The position numbers and the translations under genes were made by a program. From Prauserella shujinwangii (GTDB lineage Bacteria; Actinomycetota; Actinomycetes; Mycobacteriales; Pseudonocardiaceae), in the NCBI RefSeq assembly GCF_003001955.1, contig NZ_PVNH01000006.1, positions 62,001 through 126,000 of the forward strand: DNA of 64,000 bases, written 5' to 3'. Under the pieces are notes generated by a model. It ran no database searches, was not told the origin of the DNA, and saw nothing but the letters and a program-made list of their open reading frames with translations. Below are positions 52,898-63,311 of this stretch, piece after piece. Position 1 is the first letter of the stretch; each line of letters opens with the position of its first letter.

Positions 52898-54147
52898 CGA
52901 CCTCGGCCGCCGCCCGGCTGCGGCGGCTGCGCTGGCTGCTCACCGTCCTGTTCACCATCCTCAACGCGGCGGGCCTCGTGGTGCTCGCGTGGCTGTTCAT
53001 CGAGCAGGACCGCGAGGCGGGCGAGCTGCGGATGGACACCGAACTCAAGCAGGTCACCGCGGCGGTGCTGCGACTCGTCCAGCGCACAGGCGACACGGGA
53101 ATCACCACGGGGTACATCGGCGGCGACCAGATCGACACCAGCTGTCCCGAGTTCGCCGTGCTGCCCGCGGGCGCGGGCGAGTTCGACCCGCACTTCAGCA
53201 CGCGCGACTGCGTGGCCGAGGACCGGAGGTACCTCTACGGCCTCGCGCGGGACGCGGCCGCGAGCGGCAGGTTCGTCGAGGGCTACGTTCCCGGTCAGGG
53301 CGGCGAGCTCGTCCGGGTCGTCGCCCAGCCGTTCCTCAACGCGGCGGGCCAGTACGCGGGCGCGGTCGTCGCCACCAGCGACCCCAGCGCGGCCCTGGCC
53401 CAGCACCGCAACGTCGTGCTGTGGGTGATCGGCGGCTGCGCCCTCCTGGTGAGCGCGCTCGCGGTGACCGGGCACGTGCTCTCCGGCCGCGCCATCCGGC
53501 CGGCGGCCGCCGCGCTGGAGCAGCAGGAGGTGCTGCTGGCCGAGACCGCGCACGACCTCCGCACGCCGGTCGCGGCGCTGCGGGCGCTGGCCGAGACGGC
53601 CTGGCGTAACCCCGCGGAACGGCCGGACCTGCTGCCCCGGACCGTGCGGCTCGCGGCCAGGATGGGTTCCATCATCGACGACCTGCTCGTGCGAGCGCGC
53701 CTCGCCGCAGGCGTCGAGGTGCTCGCGATGCAACCGGTCTGGCTCGACCAGCTCGTCACGGCCGTGGTGGAGGAGACGCCCGCCGAGGGCGCGCAGGTCA
53801 CGGTCACCGCGACGCCGACGAGGATCAACGCCGATCCCGGTCTGGTCCAGCGGGCGGTCGGCAATCTGCTGGCCAACGCCATCCGGTACGGCCGTCAGCC
53901 CGGCGCGCCCGCGATCGTGCACATCACCGTGGCCGGTGGGCGGGTGACGGTGGCCGACCACGGGCCGGGCATCGATCCGGCGGTCGCGGAGGAGAGCTTC
54001 GACAGGTTCGCCAGCGGCGGCGGCTCCAGCGGTCTCGGCCTGTCGATCGTGCGCTGGACCGCGCAGGCACACGGCGGCTATCTGCGGGTCTACAACGCCC
54101 AGGACGGCGGCGCCATCTTCGAGCTCGCCTTCCCGCCGGTCCCCTGA
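52894..54147 (+). CDS. Sensor histidine kinase
   Basis: A 417-residue kinase. One membrane helix near residues 15-37 and another near 175-197 bracket an extracellular sensor of about 140 residues containing two cysteines (TSCPEFAVLPAG, STRDCVAEDRRYL) that may form a disulfide. The dimerisation box is ETAHDLRTPVAALRALAETA, the ATPase has NLLANAIRYG, VADHGPGID and GGGSSGLGLSIVRWT. There is little or no HAMP domain. Translationally coupled to the regulator at 52211. Confidence 0.9.
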   Translation: MTTSAAARLRRLRWLLTVLFTILNAAGLVVLAWLFIEQDREAGELRMDTELKQVTAAVLRLVQRTGDTGITTGYIGGDQIDTSCPEFAVLPAGAGEFDPHFSTRDCVAEDRRYLYGLARDAAASGRFVEGYVPGQGGELVRVVAQPFLNAAGQYAGAVVATSDPSAALAQHRNVVLWVIGGCALLVSALAVTGHVLSGRAIRPAAAALEQQEVLLAETAHDLRTPVAALRALAETAWRNPAERPDLLPRTVRLAARMGSIIDDLLVRARLAAGVEVLAMQPVWLDQLVTAVVEETPAEGAQVTVTATPTRINADPGLVQRAVGNLLANAIRYGRQPGAPAIVHITVAGGRVTVADHGPGIDPAVAEESFDRFASGGGSSGLGLSIVRWTAQAHGGYLRVYNAQDGGAIFELAFPPVP

Positions 54148-54248
54148 CGAGCCGCCCGACTGGGCTGCCGGCCGCGCCTGCGCCCGGGCGCTCGGCCGTT
54201 CCGGCGGCCCTGTGGGCGATCTGGACCCGGGATGTACCGGCGTATCCT

Positions 54249-56146
54249 ATGCTTGCCCCCGTGACGGGGAGCAAACTGCGGCGTCGCCTTCCGGTGGCGC
54301 TGCTCGTGGCCGCCACCGCGGCCACGGTGACGATCGCGGTATCCGGCGCCGCCGAGCCACCACGGGGGTTCGATTTCGCGCAGGCGGGCCATTGGGTCGC
54401 CAGCCCCGATCTCGACATCGTCTTCCACGTCAACGGTGGGGCTCAGACGGTCGACGCGCAGGCGCCGATGACGATCGATCCCGGCGACCGGGTCTACCAG
54501 GGCGACACCAGTGCCTACGTGGTGGGCGACTCCCGGATCAGGGAGTTCGGCAAGTCCACTCTGGAAGTCGAGCGCACGATCACCCCGCCGACCGGCGAGC
54601 GGCCGGTGGGTGTCGAGACGGCGGGCGGTCCGTACCTCGTGTACCGGGAGGCCGGGACGGTGGTGCGGCTCGGCGAGCAGCCGACGACGATCCGCGCGGG
54701 ACAGGGGCTCGGCAACCCGGTCGCCACCCCCGACGGCACGCTCTGGCTGCACCGTCGTGCCTCGGGAGTGCTGTGCAAGCTGGCCAGGGGTTCGCACCAG
54801 GTGTCCTGCCCCGCCGTCACCCCGCGGGGGCACAGCGGTGAGCTGACCGTCGTCGACACGCGGCCCGCGTTCGTCGACACCACGACGGACACCGTGCACG
54901 CCGTGCTCGACGAGGACCTCGGCGAACCCGTCAACATCGGCCTGGACGTGCCCGGCACCGCGAAGATCGGCACGGCCGACGCGGGCGGGCGCATCCCGAT
55001 CCTCGACCCCGGCAAGGACGAGCTGCACCTCATCGACGCCCGCGGAGTCACCACGGCCGCGCCGCCGGCGGCGCCGGTGACCGTGGACCTGCCCGACGGC
55101 GAGTACGCCAGGCCCGAGCCGAGCGGCGACTCGGTCGTCCTGCTCGATCTCGAGAGCAACTCCGTGCGCACCTACGCCAGTGACGGCAAGCAGCAGGACG
55201 TCACCCCGGTCCCGCCGGAGACCGGCGAGCCGAGGCTCACGCGCGGCGAGGACGCGCGCGTGTACGTCGACGGCGACAAGGGACGGCACTTGATGGTGGT
55301 CGAGGAGGGGGGCCGGACGAGCCAGGTTCCCCTCGTCGGCGAGGAGCGGACCGAGGCAGGGGACAAGCCGCAGGCGCCGCCGCCCGAACGCCGTCAGCGA
55401 AGGCAGCAGCAGGAGAACCCGCCCGCGCCACCGCCCTCCCGGACCGACCAGCAGGTCGTCGCACAGGAGCCGCCCGCGCGCCAGGAGCCTCCTCCGCCAC
55501 CGGCGCCACCACCGGCGCCGCCGGACACGCGCTCGTCTCCGGCGCCGGACCCGCCGCCGCCACCGAAGCCGCTACCCGCGAGCCCTCCAGGGGTCGCCAC
55601 GAACGTCGCGGCCACGCACGAGACGGGCAGCGACACGGCGCGGATCACCTGGAGTGCCGCGAGTCCCAACGGTGCGCCCGTGACGGCCTACCACGTGTCG
55701 TGGCGGCCGGTCACCGGCGCAGGGAACCGGACGCTGGCCGGCAACGCACGCACGGCTGTCCTTTCCGGACTGAGCAAGGGCGTCACCTACACCGTCACCG
55801 TGGTGGCGGAGAACCGCGCCGGACGGGGCCCGGCGGCGAGCACGACCGTGGTCATCCCGAACCAGGCCATCACGATCTCGCGTGGCGACCCCAGCGAGTA
55901 CGACGGCTGCGGCCCGCCATGCCACAAGATCCACGTGGAGGCCACCGGGCTGGAACCCAACACGATGTACGAGTTCGAGGTCGACACCAACCATCCGACC
56001 TGGGAGAACCCGGGCTCGGGCTGGGAAACCGACGAGAACGGCAACGCAGTGTTCGAGAACATCGACTTCGGTGAACCCGGCTACGAGGTCTGGGTCTACA
56101 TCGCCGAGCTCAACCTTGTGTCCAACCGCTACCTGTGGCCGGGCGA

Positions 56147-56150
<4 letters not shown>
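54249..56150 (+). CDS. Secreted/anchored fibronectin type III protein of the ESX locus
   Basis: A 633-residue extracytoplasmic protein. An N-terminal signal or anchor (RRRLPVALLVAATAATVTIA) leads to a beta-propeller-like region with repeated short strands (to about 370), a Pro/Gln/Arg-rich linker (about 375-455) and one FnIII domain (TARITWSAASPNGAPVTAYH, GLSKGVTYTVTVVAENRAG), then a C-terminal domain with a CGPPC cysteine pair. Start ATG 54249 or GTG 54261. The next gene overlaps by four bases. Likely a cell-surface partner of the secretion system; exact role unknown. Confidence 0.78.
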
Positions 56151-57103
<953 letters not shown>

Positions 57104-57107
57104 CGCC

Positions 57108-58250
57108 GTGCGGCCCACCAGGCGAGGCATGGCGGTGCTCGGGCTCTGCGTGGTTCTGGTCGTGTTCGGACAGTGGGCGGGGTATCCCCTGTTGCGTGCG
57201 CTGGGTGGCATCGCGCTCGCGGCGGTGCTGGCGGCCGCCGCACTGACCGCGCGCCCGGTGCGCGTGACCGTGACGCGTTCGGTGTACCCGGACCGGGTCG
57301 AGCGCGGCAAGCCCGCTCTGGCCCGCCTGCGGGTGCGCAACCCGACAGGGCACCGGCAGCCGGCGTTGCTCGCCACCGACACGGCGGGCGGGGCGGAACA
57401 CACCGTGCGGGTCCGCGCCTCGCCACCACGAGCCGAGTCCACGTATCACTACGAGCTCGCGACCGCGGTCCGCGGCGAGCTGACCGTCGGTCCGCTGCTG
57501 CTGCACCGGGTCGACCCGTTCGGGCTCGCCACCAACAGGCTGCCCACCGGCGACACCGCGATCCTCAAGGTGTACCCGCGCCAGTTTCCCGCGCGGGCGC
57601 TCGTGGGCGCGCATCCCCGGCACCACCACGAGGGCGCCGCGACCGATGCGGTGCTCCGCGGTTCGATCGACCTCCGTGACGTGCGGGAGTACCAGCCGGG
57701 GGACGAGGTGCGGCACCTGCACTGGAGGGCGACCGCTCGCACGGGACGGCTGATGGTGCGGGACCTGGCCGACCCCCAGCAGCCGCGGTTCACCGTGCTG
57801 CTCGACACACGCCGTGGTTCGCTCGCGCCGGAGACGTTCGAGGAGGCCGTCGACGTCGCGGCCTCCCTGCTGGCTTCCTCGGCCAGGGCCGGGCAGCACA
57901 CCAGGCTCGTCACCTCCTCCGGCCTCGACGTGCCGACCGCGGGCGGGAGCCAGGCGTCCCGCACCCTGCTCGACGAGCTGTGCGTGCTCCGGCAGGACGG
58001 CGACGCGCGCGGCGCGGTGGTGCCTGCGGCGCTGGCCGCGAGCCGTGGCTTCGGCGGCTGCCTCGCGGTCGTCACCTCGCCCGGGCCCGAGCTGGCGTCG
58101 ATGGCCTGGCTGCGGCAGCGCTACTCGTCGATCTTCGTGTTCGTGCTCGGAGGTAGCGGCCGTGAGGCGCACGCGGTGACCGGGGCACGGATGGTCGGCG
58201 CCGACAACGCCGCGCACGCCGTCCGCAGGTGGAACGAGGTGCTCGGTTGA
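57108..58250 (+). CDS. DUF58-domain membrane protein
   Basis: A 380-residue protein with two N-terminal membrane helices (MAVLGLCVVLVVFGQWAG, LLRALGGIALAAVLAAAALT), a beta-domain, and the DUF58 signature DLRDVREYQPGDEVRHLHW followed by a VWA-like fold (PRFTVLLDTRRGSL). It is the standard partner of MoxR ATPases. Start GTG 57108. Its stop overlaps the start of the transglutaminase-like gene. Confidence 0.9.
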   Translation: MRPTRRGMAVLGLCVVLVVFGQWAGYPLLRALGGIALAAVLAAAALTARPVRVTVTRSVYPDRVERGKPALARLRVRNPTGHRQPALLATDTAGGAEHTVRVRASPPRAESTYHYELATAVRGELTVGPLLLHRVDPFGLATNRLPTGDTAILKVYPRQFPARALVGAHPRHHHEGAATDAVLRGSIDLRDVREYQPGDEVRHLHWRATARTGRLMVRDLADPQQPRFTVLLDTRRGSLAPETFEEAVDVAASLLASSARAGQHTRLVTSSGLDVPTAGGSQASRTLLDELCVLRQDGDARGAVVPAALAASRGFGGCLAVVTSPGPELASMAWLRQRYSSIFVFVLGGSGREAHAVTGARMVGADNAAHAVRRWNEVLG

Positions 58251-60382
58251 CCCGCCTCACTCCGGTGCCCGCCGTTCTCGTGACGCTGGCGTCCGTGGTC
58301 GCCGGGCTGTTGTTCGCTCCCGTGTTCGGTGTGTGGCCGCTGGTCCTCCCTCTGCTCGTGCCGGCCGCGGTGTCGCTGGCGATCGCGGTCGTGGTGTCCC
58401 ACCGCGAGGCGCTGGTGCCGTGGCGGCCGGTGCTCGCGCTGCTCGGCGGCCTGCTCGGCGTCGTCGAGACCATGCTGTGGTCCACGACCGTCGCCGGACT
58501 GCCGACCGGCAGCACCGCACGCGCACTGGGGTCCGGAATCACCAGCTCGTGGCAGCTCGCGCTGCAGTCGACGTGGCCAGCCCGCCCGGAACCCGCCCTG
58601 ATGCTGTTCGTGCCACTGCTCGTCCTGCTCGCGAGCGTGCTGGGGGTCGAGCTGCTGCACCGCTGGGGAGCGCTGCCCGCATTGGCCCCGGGCTTCGCTG
58701 TGCTCGTGCTCAGCCAGTTCTACAGTGCCGCCACGGGCCTAGCGGCGGTGCTGGCCGCGCTCGCCTACGCGGCCGCCGCCGGGGCGTTGCTGATGGCCAC
58801 GAGACCGGAGCGCGGGTCCCCGGGGCGGCGGCTGTCGTCGGGGCTGCTGCTCGCCACGCCGGCCGTGGTGCTCGCCGCGATCGGCGCCCTGCTCGGCGCC
58901 CTCGTGCTGCCCGGCGAGGACGCGAGGTACACGCTGCGGGACGAGCAGTTCGCCCCGCTGACGGCGAGCAACCTGACCAATCCGCTGGATATGCTGTCCT
59001 ACCGGCTCGCCCATCCCGGCGTCCCGGTGTTCACAGTGGACGGCGATGGTGCCGTGGACCGGTGGCCGGTGGTCGTGCTCTCGGGCTTCGACGGTGTCAA
59101 CTGGACCCCGGGATCGGCCTATCGCAGGCTCGGCTCGGCACTGGCGCCCAGCCCCGACGTCGCGGTCGAGGTCGAGTGGCGAACGGCCCGGATCAGCGGC
59201 GCCCGCCTCGACGGTCCCTGGCTGCCGAGCCAGCCGTCGCCCGCCGCGGTCGGCGGGATCCGCCCGCTCGTGGAGGAACGGCAGGGCTCGCTGCTCGCTC
59301 CTGATGCGCCGCGGCCCGCCTCGTACACGTTGAGCTGGTGGGAACCCCAGGTGGATCGCGACGACCTGGTGAACGCCGCCATCGACCGCGACGTCGCCGC
59401 CGGGATGCGGGGTGGCGTAGGGCAGGTTCCGGAGGGAATCGCCGAGCTGGCCGACCGGGCGGTGCCCGCGAGGCCGACCTTCCGGACCGCCGTGGCACTG
59501 GCGGACTTCCTGCGCACGGAGTACCGGCTCGCGACGGGCCAGAACCTGCCCACCGGGCATTCGTGGGCGCAGCTGCGGGAGTTCCTGCTGGACAGCAAGC
59601 GCGGCACCAGCGAGCAGTTCGCCGCCGCCTACGTCGCGCTGGCCAGGATGAAGGGAATTCCGGCGCGGCTCGTCGTCGGGTTCCGGGCACCGGCCGACCG
59701 CGAAGGCGGGCGGTACACGGTCCGCAACGGCGACGCGCTGGCCTGGCCGGAGGTCGCCGTCGAGGGCGTCGGCTGGGTGCCGCTCGACCCGAGTGGTTCT
59801 GCCGGCGCGGTCGGTGCGGTGCCCGCCCGGGGTCTGGCGGCGGCCACCGAGGAAGTGCGCAGATCGTTGCCCGAACGCGACGAGCTCCGCGACGCCCCTG
59901 TCGCGCCTGAGCCGGCGCCGCCAGGCTCCGATTCCGGCAGTGGCTGGCCGGTCCCGTGGTGGGTGCTGCTGGCGGTACCGGCGGCGGCGCTGGCCTGGCT
60001 GACCGGGGTACCGCTCGCCAAGGCCTTGCGGGCACACGGGCGCAGGCGGAAGCCGGGCGCGGCCACCGTGATCGGCGCCTGGGAGGAGGCGCGGGACATG
60101 CTGCGCGCCCACGGGGTCCCGGTGTCGCCGGGCATGACGGTGCGGGACCTGACGACGGTGGCCGTGGCCGCTCAGCCGCTCGGCGACGAGGCCACCCAGG
60201 GGCTGCGGTCACTGGGCGCCGCGGTGGACGTCGCGCTGTGGTCCGGTACCGAGCCCGGGCCGGACAGCGGGACGCAGGCGTGGGCCGCGGTCCGCGCGAT
60301 GCGCAAGGGGCTGGCACGGCGAGGTCTGCGGGCGCGGATCCGTGCCGCGGTGAACCCCGCTCCCCTGCGGCCCCCGCGGTGA
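58247..60382 (+). CDS. Transglutaminase-like membrane protein (TgpA/DUF3488)
   Basis: A protein of about 711 residues: six to seven membrane helices, an extracytoplasmic transglutaminase-like domain (about 390-530), one more helix near 575-595 and a cytoplasmic tail. The catalytic core appears changed: the nucleophile position reads KRGTSEQFAAAYVALARMKG, Ser in place of Cys, and the usual HAWVE histidine region reads ALAWPEVAVEG. It may be a non-enzymatic member. The TTG at 58247 overlaps the DUF58 stop and has GAGG eight bases upstream; GTG 58229 is the alternative. Confidence 0.85.
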   Translation: MTRLTPVPAVLVTLASVVAGLLFAPVFGVWPLVLPLLVPAAVSLAIAVVVSHREALVPWRPVLALLGGLLGVVETMLWSTTVAGLPTGSTARALGSGITSSWQLALQSTWPARPEPALMLFVPLLVLLASVLGVELLHRWGALPALAPGFAVLVLSQFYSAATGLAAVLAALAYAAAAGALLMATRPERGSPGRRLSSGLLLATPAVVLAAIGALLGALVLPGEDARYTLRDEQFAPLTASNLTNPLDMLSYRLAHPGVPVFTVDGDGAVDRWPVVVLSGFDGVNWTPGSAYRRLGSALAPSPDVAVEVEWRTARISGARLDGPWLPSQPSPAAVGGIRPLVEERQGSLLAPDAPRPASYTLSWWEPQVDRDDLVNAAIDRDVAAGMRGGVGQVPEGIAELADRAVPARPTFRTAVALADFLRTEYRLATGQNLPTGHSWAQLREFLLDSKRGTSEQFAAAYVALARMKGIPARLVVGFRAPADREGGRYTVRNGDALAWPEVAVEGVGWVPLDPSGSAGAVGAVPARGLAAATEEVRRSLPERDELRDAPVAPEPAPPGSDSGSGWPVPWWVLLAVPAAALAWLTGVPLAKALRAHGRRRKPGAATVIGAWEEARDMLRAHGVPVSPGMTVRDLTTVAVAAQPLGDEATQGLRSLGAAVDVALWSGTEPGPDSGTQAWAAVRAMRKGLARRGLRARIRAAVNPAPLRPPR

Positions 60383-60386
60383 GCGC

Positions 60387-61784
60387 CTACTCGCTGCAGG
60401 TCGCGTTGTGGATGGGCTTCGACTGGCTCGTGTAGACGCCCGCGCTGTTCGCGCCCTGAACCTGGAAGCAGTAACCCTTGACGGGATCGACTTCGAGCCG
60501 GTACTCGGTCACCCGCTGCACGAAGATGGTGCGCCGCTGCTGGCCCTCGGCCGCGACGACGATCGCGTAGTCGAGCGGCTCGCTGCTGCTCCACGACAGC
60601 TCCACGTAGTTGCCCTTGTCGACGGGGTCGGCGAGCTCGATGTGCACGGGCGGGACACTGGGCGCGGCCGGTGGACGATGCTCGGGAACCTCGGCAGCAC
60701 CGCGCACGTCCAGCTGGGCCGGCTGGTTGAGCAGCAGCACGACCACGGCGACGGCGAGCACCGCCAGCGCCCCGGTCGCCGCGAGGACGAGACCCGCCCT
60801 CGGCTTGGCGCGCGGCCGGTCGTCCGGTCCGTACTCGACGAGCAGGTGACCGCGCGGTGGGCCGGGCGGCACCGGAGCGGGAGGCCCGGGGAGTGGTGCG
60901 GCGGCCACGGGAATCGGCCCCGCCGGCACGGAACCCGCCACCGTGCCGCCGAAGTCGTCGAACGCCGGCTCGGTCCGTGCGGGCCCTGTCATGGCGCCGA
61001 TCCTGGCTGCCACCGTCGCGGCGTCCAGCGGCCGCGCGTCAGGGTTCTTCGCCAGCAGTGCCGCGATGAGCTGCCCGAGCCCGGCAGGCACATCGGGCCG
61101 CTGCAGCGGGATCACCTCGCCGCTGAGTGTCCGGAGCAGCTGGTCGTCCGCCTGCTCCCCGGGCCGCCCCTGGTGCGGGGAGGCACCCGAGAGCGCGAAG
61201 TACAACACCGCGCCCAGCCCGTAGAGGTCGGTCCGCTCGTCGCGGGTGCCGTCGCGCACCGTCTCCGGCGCGAGAAAACCGGCGGCACCGGTGACATCGC
61301 CCGCGAACGCGTGGCGCAGCGCGAGCCCGAAGTCGGCGAGCACCGGCTCCCCCGACGGGCGGAACAGGACGTTGCCCGGGGTGACGCCGCCGTGCACGAT
61401 GCCGGCCCCGTGCGCGGCCGCGAGCGCGCTGGCCAGCCCGCTGCCCAGGGCCAGAGTGTCGTCGACCGTGAGGGGACCGAACGACGCGACCAACTCCGGC
61501 AGCGACTGTGCGCACAGCTCCATCCGGAGCGCGCAGCGGCCGTCAGGCAGCTCCTCGACGCGGTCGGCGACGAGAACATGGGCCCGGGTGCGTAGGTCGG
61601 CGAGGCCGCGCAGCTCGGCGTCGACATCACCGCGGGTACGCCGGTCGATGCCCCCGGGGAAGACCTTCAGGGCGAACGCCGCGCCGCTGTGCGCATCGAC
61701 ACCCGCGAACACCGTGGCGACCGGACCGTCGCCAAGGGGAACCAGTTCGTCGCTTCCGGAGAGCATCGTCATCGCGCTGGTCAT
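60387..61784 (-). CDS. Membrane Ser/Thr kinase homologue, predicted pseudokinase
   Basis: A 465-residue protein. The N-terminal kinase fold keeps Lys40 (FALKVF) and the DFG Asp151, but the catalytic loop reads HGGVTPGN (131-138) instead of HRDxKPxN, so the base Asp and the Lys are missing. A Pro-rich linker, a membrane helix (LVLAATGALAVLAVAVVVLL) and an extracellular FnIII-like domain (VELSWSSSEPLDYAIVVAAE) follow. It is convergent with the transglutaminase-like gene and divergent from eccD. Likely a signalling scaffold for the ESX machinery; residual activity is possible. Confidence 0.8.
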   Translation of the reverse strand: MTSAMTMLSGSDELVPLGDGPVATVFAGVDAHSGAAFALKVFPGGIDRRTRGDVDAELRGLADLRTRAHVLVADRVEELPDGRCALRMELCAQSLPELVASFGPLTVDDTLALGSGLASALAAAHGAGIVHGGVTPGNVLFRPSGEPVLADFGLALRHAFAGDVTGAAGFLAPETVRDGTRDERTDLYGLGAVLYFALSGASPHQGRPGEQADDQLLRTLSGEVIPLQRPDVPAGLGQLIAALLAKNPDARPLDAATVAARIGAMTGPARTEPAFDDFGGTVAGSVPAGPIPVAAAPLPGPPAPVPPGPPRGHLLVEYGPDDRPRAKPRAGLVLAATGALAVLAVAVVVLLLNQPAQLDVRGAAEVPEHRPPAAPSVPPVHIELADPVDKGNYVELSWSSSEPLDYAIVVAAEGQQRRTIFVQRVTEYRLEVDPVKGYCFQVQGANSAGVYTSQSKPIHNATCSE

Positions 61785-61927
61785 TGTGGCGTCATCCCGT
61801 CGTGTCCGCTAGCTGCCGTCCCGGTTCCGCCGCCTTCCTCGCGCCGCGATCGTAGGCAGTGATCAGGTGCAGGACGGGCTTCACGGCCGTTTGCTGCCAC
61901 CACCCGAGGCTTCGAAGGGGCACGCGG

Positions 61928-63307
61928 ATGACCACGACACTCGTCAGGGTGACCATCGACGCGCCCGCCCGGCGGCTCGACCTCGCCTTGCCGGAGCGGT
62001 CGACCGTGGCCGAGTTGCTGCCGGGCCTGTTGCGGCGCGCGGGCGAGAACCTGCCCGACGACGGGGTGACCGACGGCGGCTGGCTGCTGCGCCGCACCGA
62101 CGGCACGGCGCTCGAACTCGGCACGACACTGGGCGCCTGTGGCCTCCGCGACGGCGAGGTGCTGCACCTCGTACCGCGGCGCCTGCACTGGCCTGAGCTC
62201 GAGTACGACGACCTCGCCGACACGATCGCCCAGGGCAGCGGCCGCACGGGCAACCTGTGGGGTCCGGCGCACACGCGCGCCGCGGGCCTCGCGGCGGGCG
62301 GGTTCGCCACCCTGCTGGCGTTGCTGGCGATCGTGCGGGCGGGACCGCCGTGGGCCACGGCGGCGTGGGTCGCGCTCGGCACCGGCGGGCTGCTCCTGCT
62401 GGCGGGCACCGTGCTGGCGAGAGCGCTCGGCGACGCGGGCGCCGGTGCCGTCGTCGCGGCGCAGGCGTTGCCGTTCTCGTTCGCCGGTGGCGCCCTGCTG
62501 CTCGGGGCCGGCCCGCAGCAGGCCGGGTTCGGAGCCCCGCACCTGCTCGCGGGCTGTTCGGCGCTGCTGATCGCCTCCGTGCTGGGGTATGTGGGCGTGA
62601 TCGACCGCGCCGAACTGTTCCTCGCGGGCAGCACCGCGGGTGGCGTCGGAGCGTTCGGGGCGTGGCTGGCGACGCTGGACGCGCTGGACGGCGTGGACGG
62701 CGCCGCCGTGGCCGCCACGGTGGTGCTGCTGTTCTCTCCGCTGCTCGGTCCGCTGTCGATCCGGCTGGGCAGGGTGCCGATGCCGGTGCTCCCGCGGACG
62801 ACCGCCGACCTGGTCCGCGACGATCCGCAGCCACCGCGCCGCGCGGTCTACGCCGCGGTGCTGCGCGCCGACCAGTTGCTGACCGGAATGATCGCCGGAT
62901 CGGCCACGGTCGCCGTGGTGTGCCTGCTCGTCGTCGCACGGGAGACGAGCACGTCGGTGATCGTGCTGTTGTCCGTGCTGTCGGCGGGTTTCTGCCTGCG
63001 CGCCCGCCTCTATCCGGCGCTGCGGCACCGGGCGCCGCTGCTGTTCACCGGGGTGTTCTGCGCGGGCGCCCTCGCGGCGGGGCCCGCGATGAGCGTCCCC
63101 GGGAGCCTGCTGGCCGTGACCACCCCCGCCTTGCTGCTCGCCGGTGGGCTCGCCGTCGTGGCCGGGCTCCGGCACAGCGGGAGTGCTCCGAGTCCCTTCC
63201 TCGGCCGGTACGCGGAATTGCTGGAGGTGGCGATCGTGCTGGCCTGCGTGCCGGTGCTGTGCGCGGTGCTCGGCCTGTACGGCATCATGCGCGGGCTCGG
63301 CGGGTGA
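61928..63307 (+). CDS. eccD: EccD type VII secretion membrane channel protein
   Basis: A 459-residue protein. An N-terminal ubiquitin-like domain (VRVTIDAPARRLDLALPERS, TLGACGLRDGEVLHLVPR) precedes eleven predicted membrane helices, the EccD layout. EccD forms the membrane vestibule of the ESX complex. The ATG at 61928 is preceded by GAGGCTTCGAAGGGG. It is directly followed by eccB with four bases between, on the same strand. Confidence 0.93.
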   Translation: MTTTLVRVTIDAPARRLDLALPERSTVAELLPGLLRRAGENLPDDGVTDGGWLLRRTDGTALELGTTLGACGLRDGEVLHLVPRRLHWPELEYDDLADTIAQGSGRTGNLWGPAHTRAAGLAAGGFATLLALLAIVRAGPPWATAAWVALGTGGLLLLAGTVLARALGDAGAGAVVAAQALPFSFAGGALLLGAGPQQAGFGAPHLLAGCSALLIASVLGYVGVIDRAELFLAGSTAGGVGAFGAWLATLDALDGVDGAAVAATVVLLFSPLLGPLSIRLGRVPMPVLPRTTADLVRDDPQPPRRAVYAAVLRADQLLTGMIAGSATVAVVCLLVVARETSTSVIVLLSVLSAGFCLRARLYPALRHRAPLLFTGVFCAGALAAGPAMSVPGSLLAVTTPALLLAGGLAVVAGLRHSGSAPSPFLGRYAELLEVAIVLACVPVLCAVLGLYGIMRGLGG

Positions 63308-63311
63308 CGCC

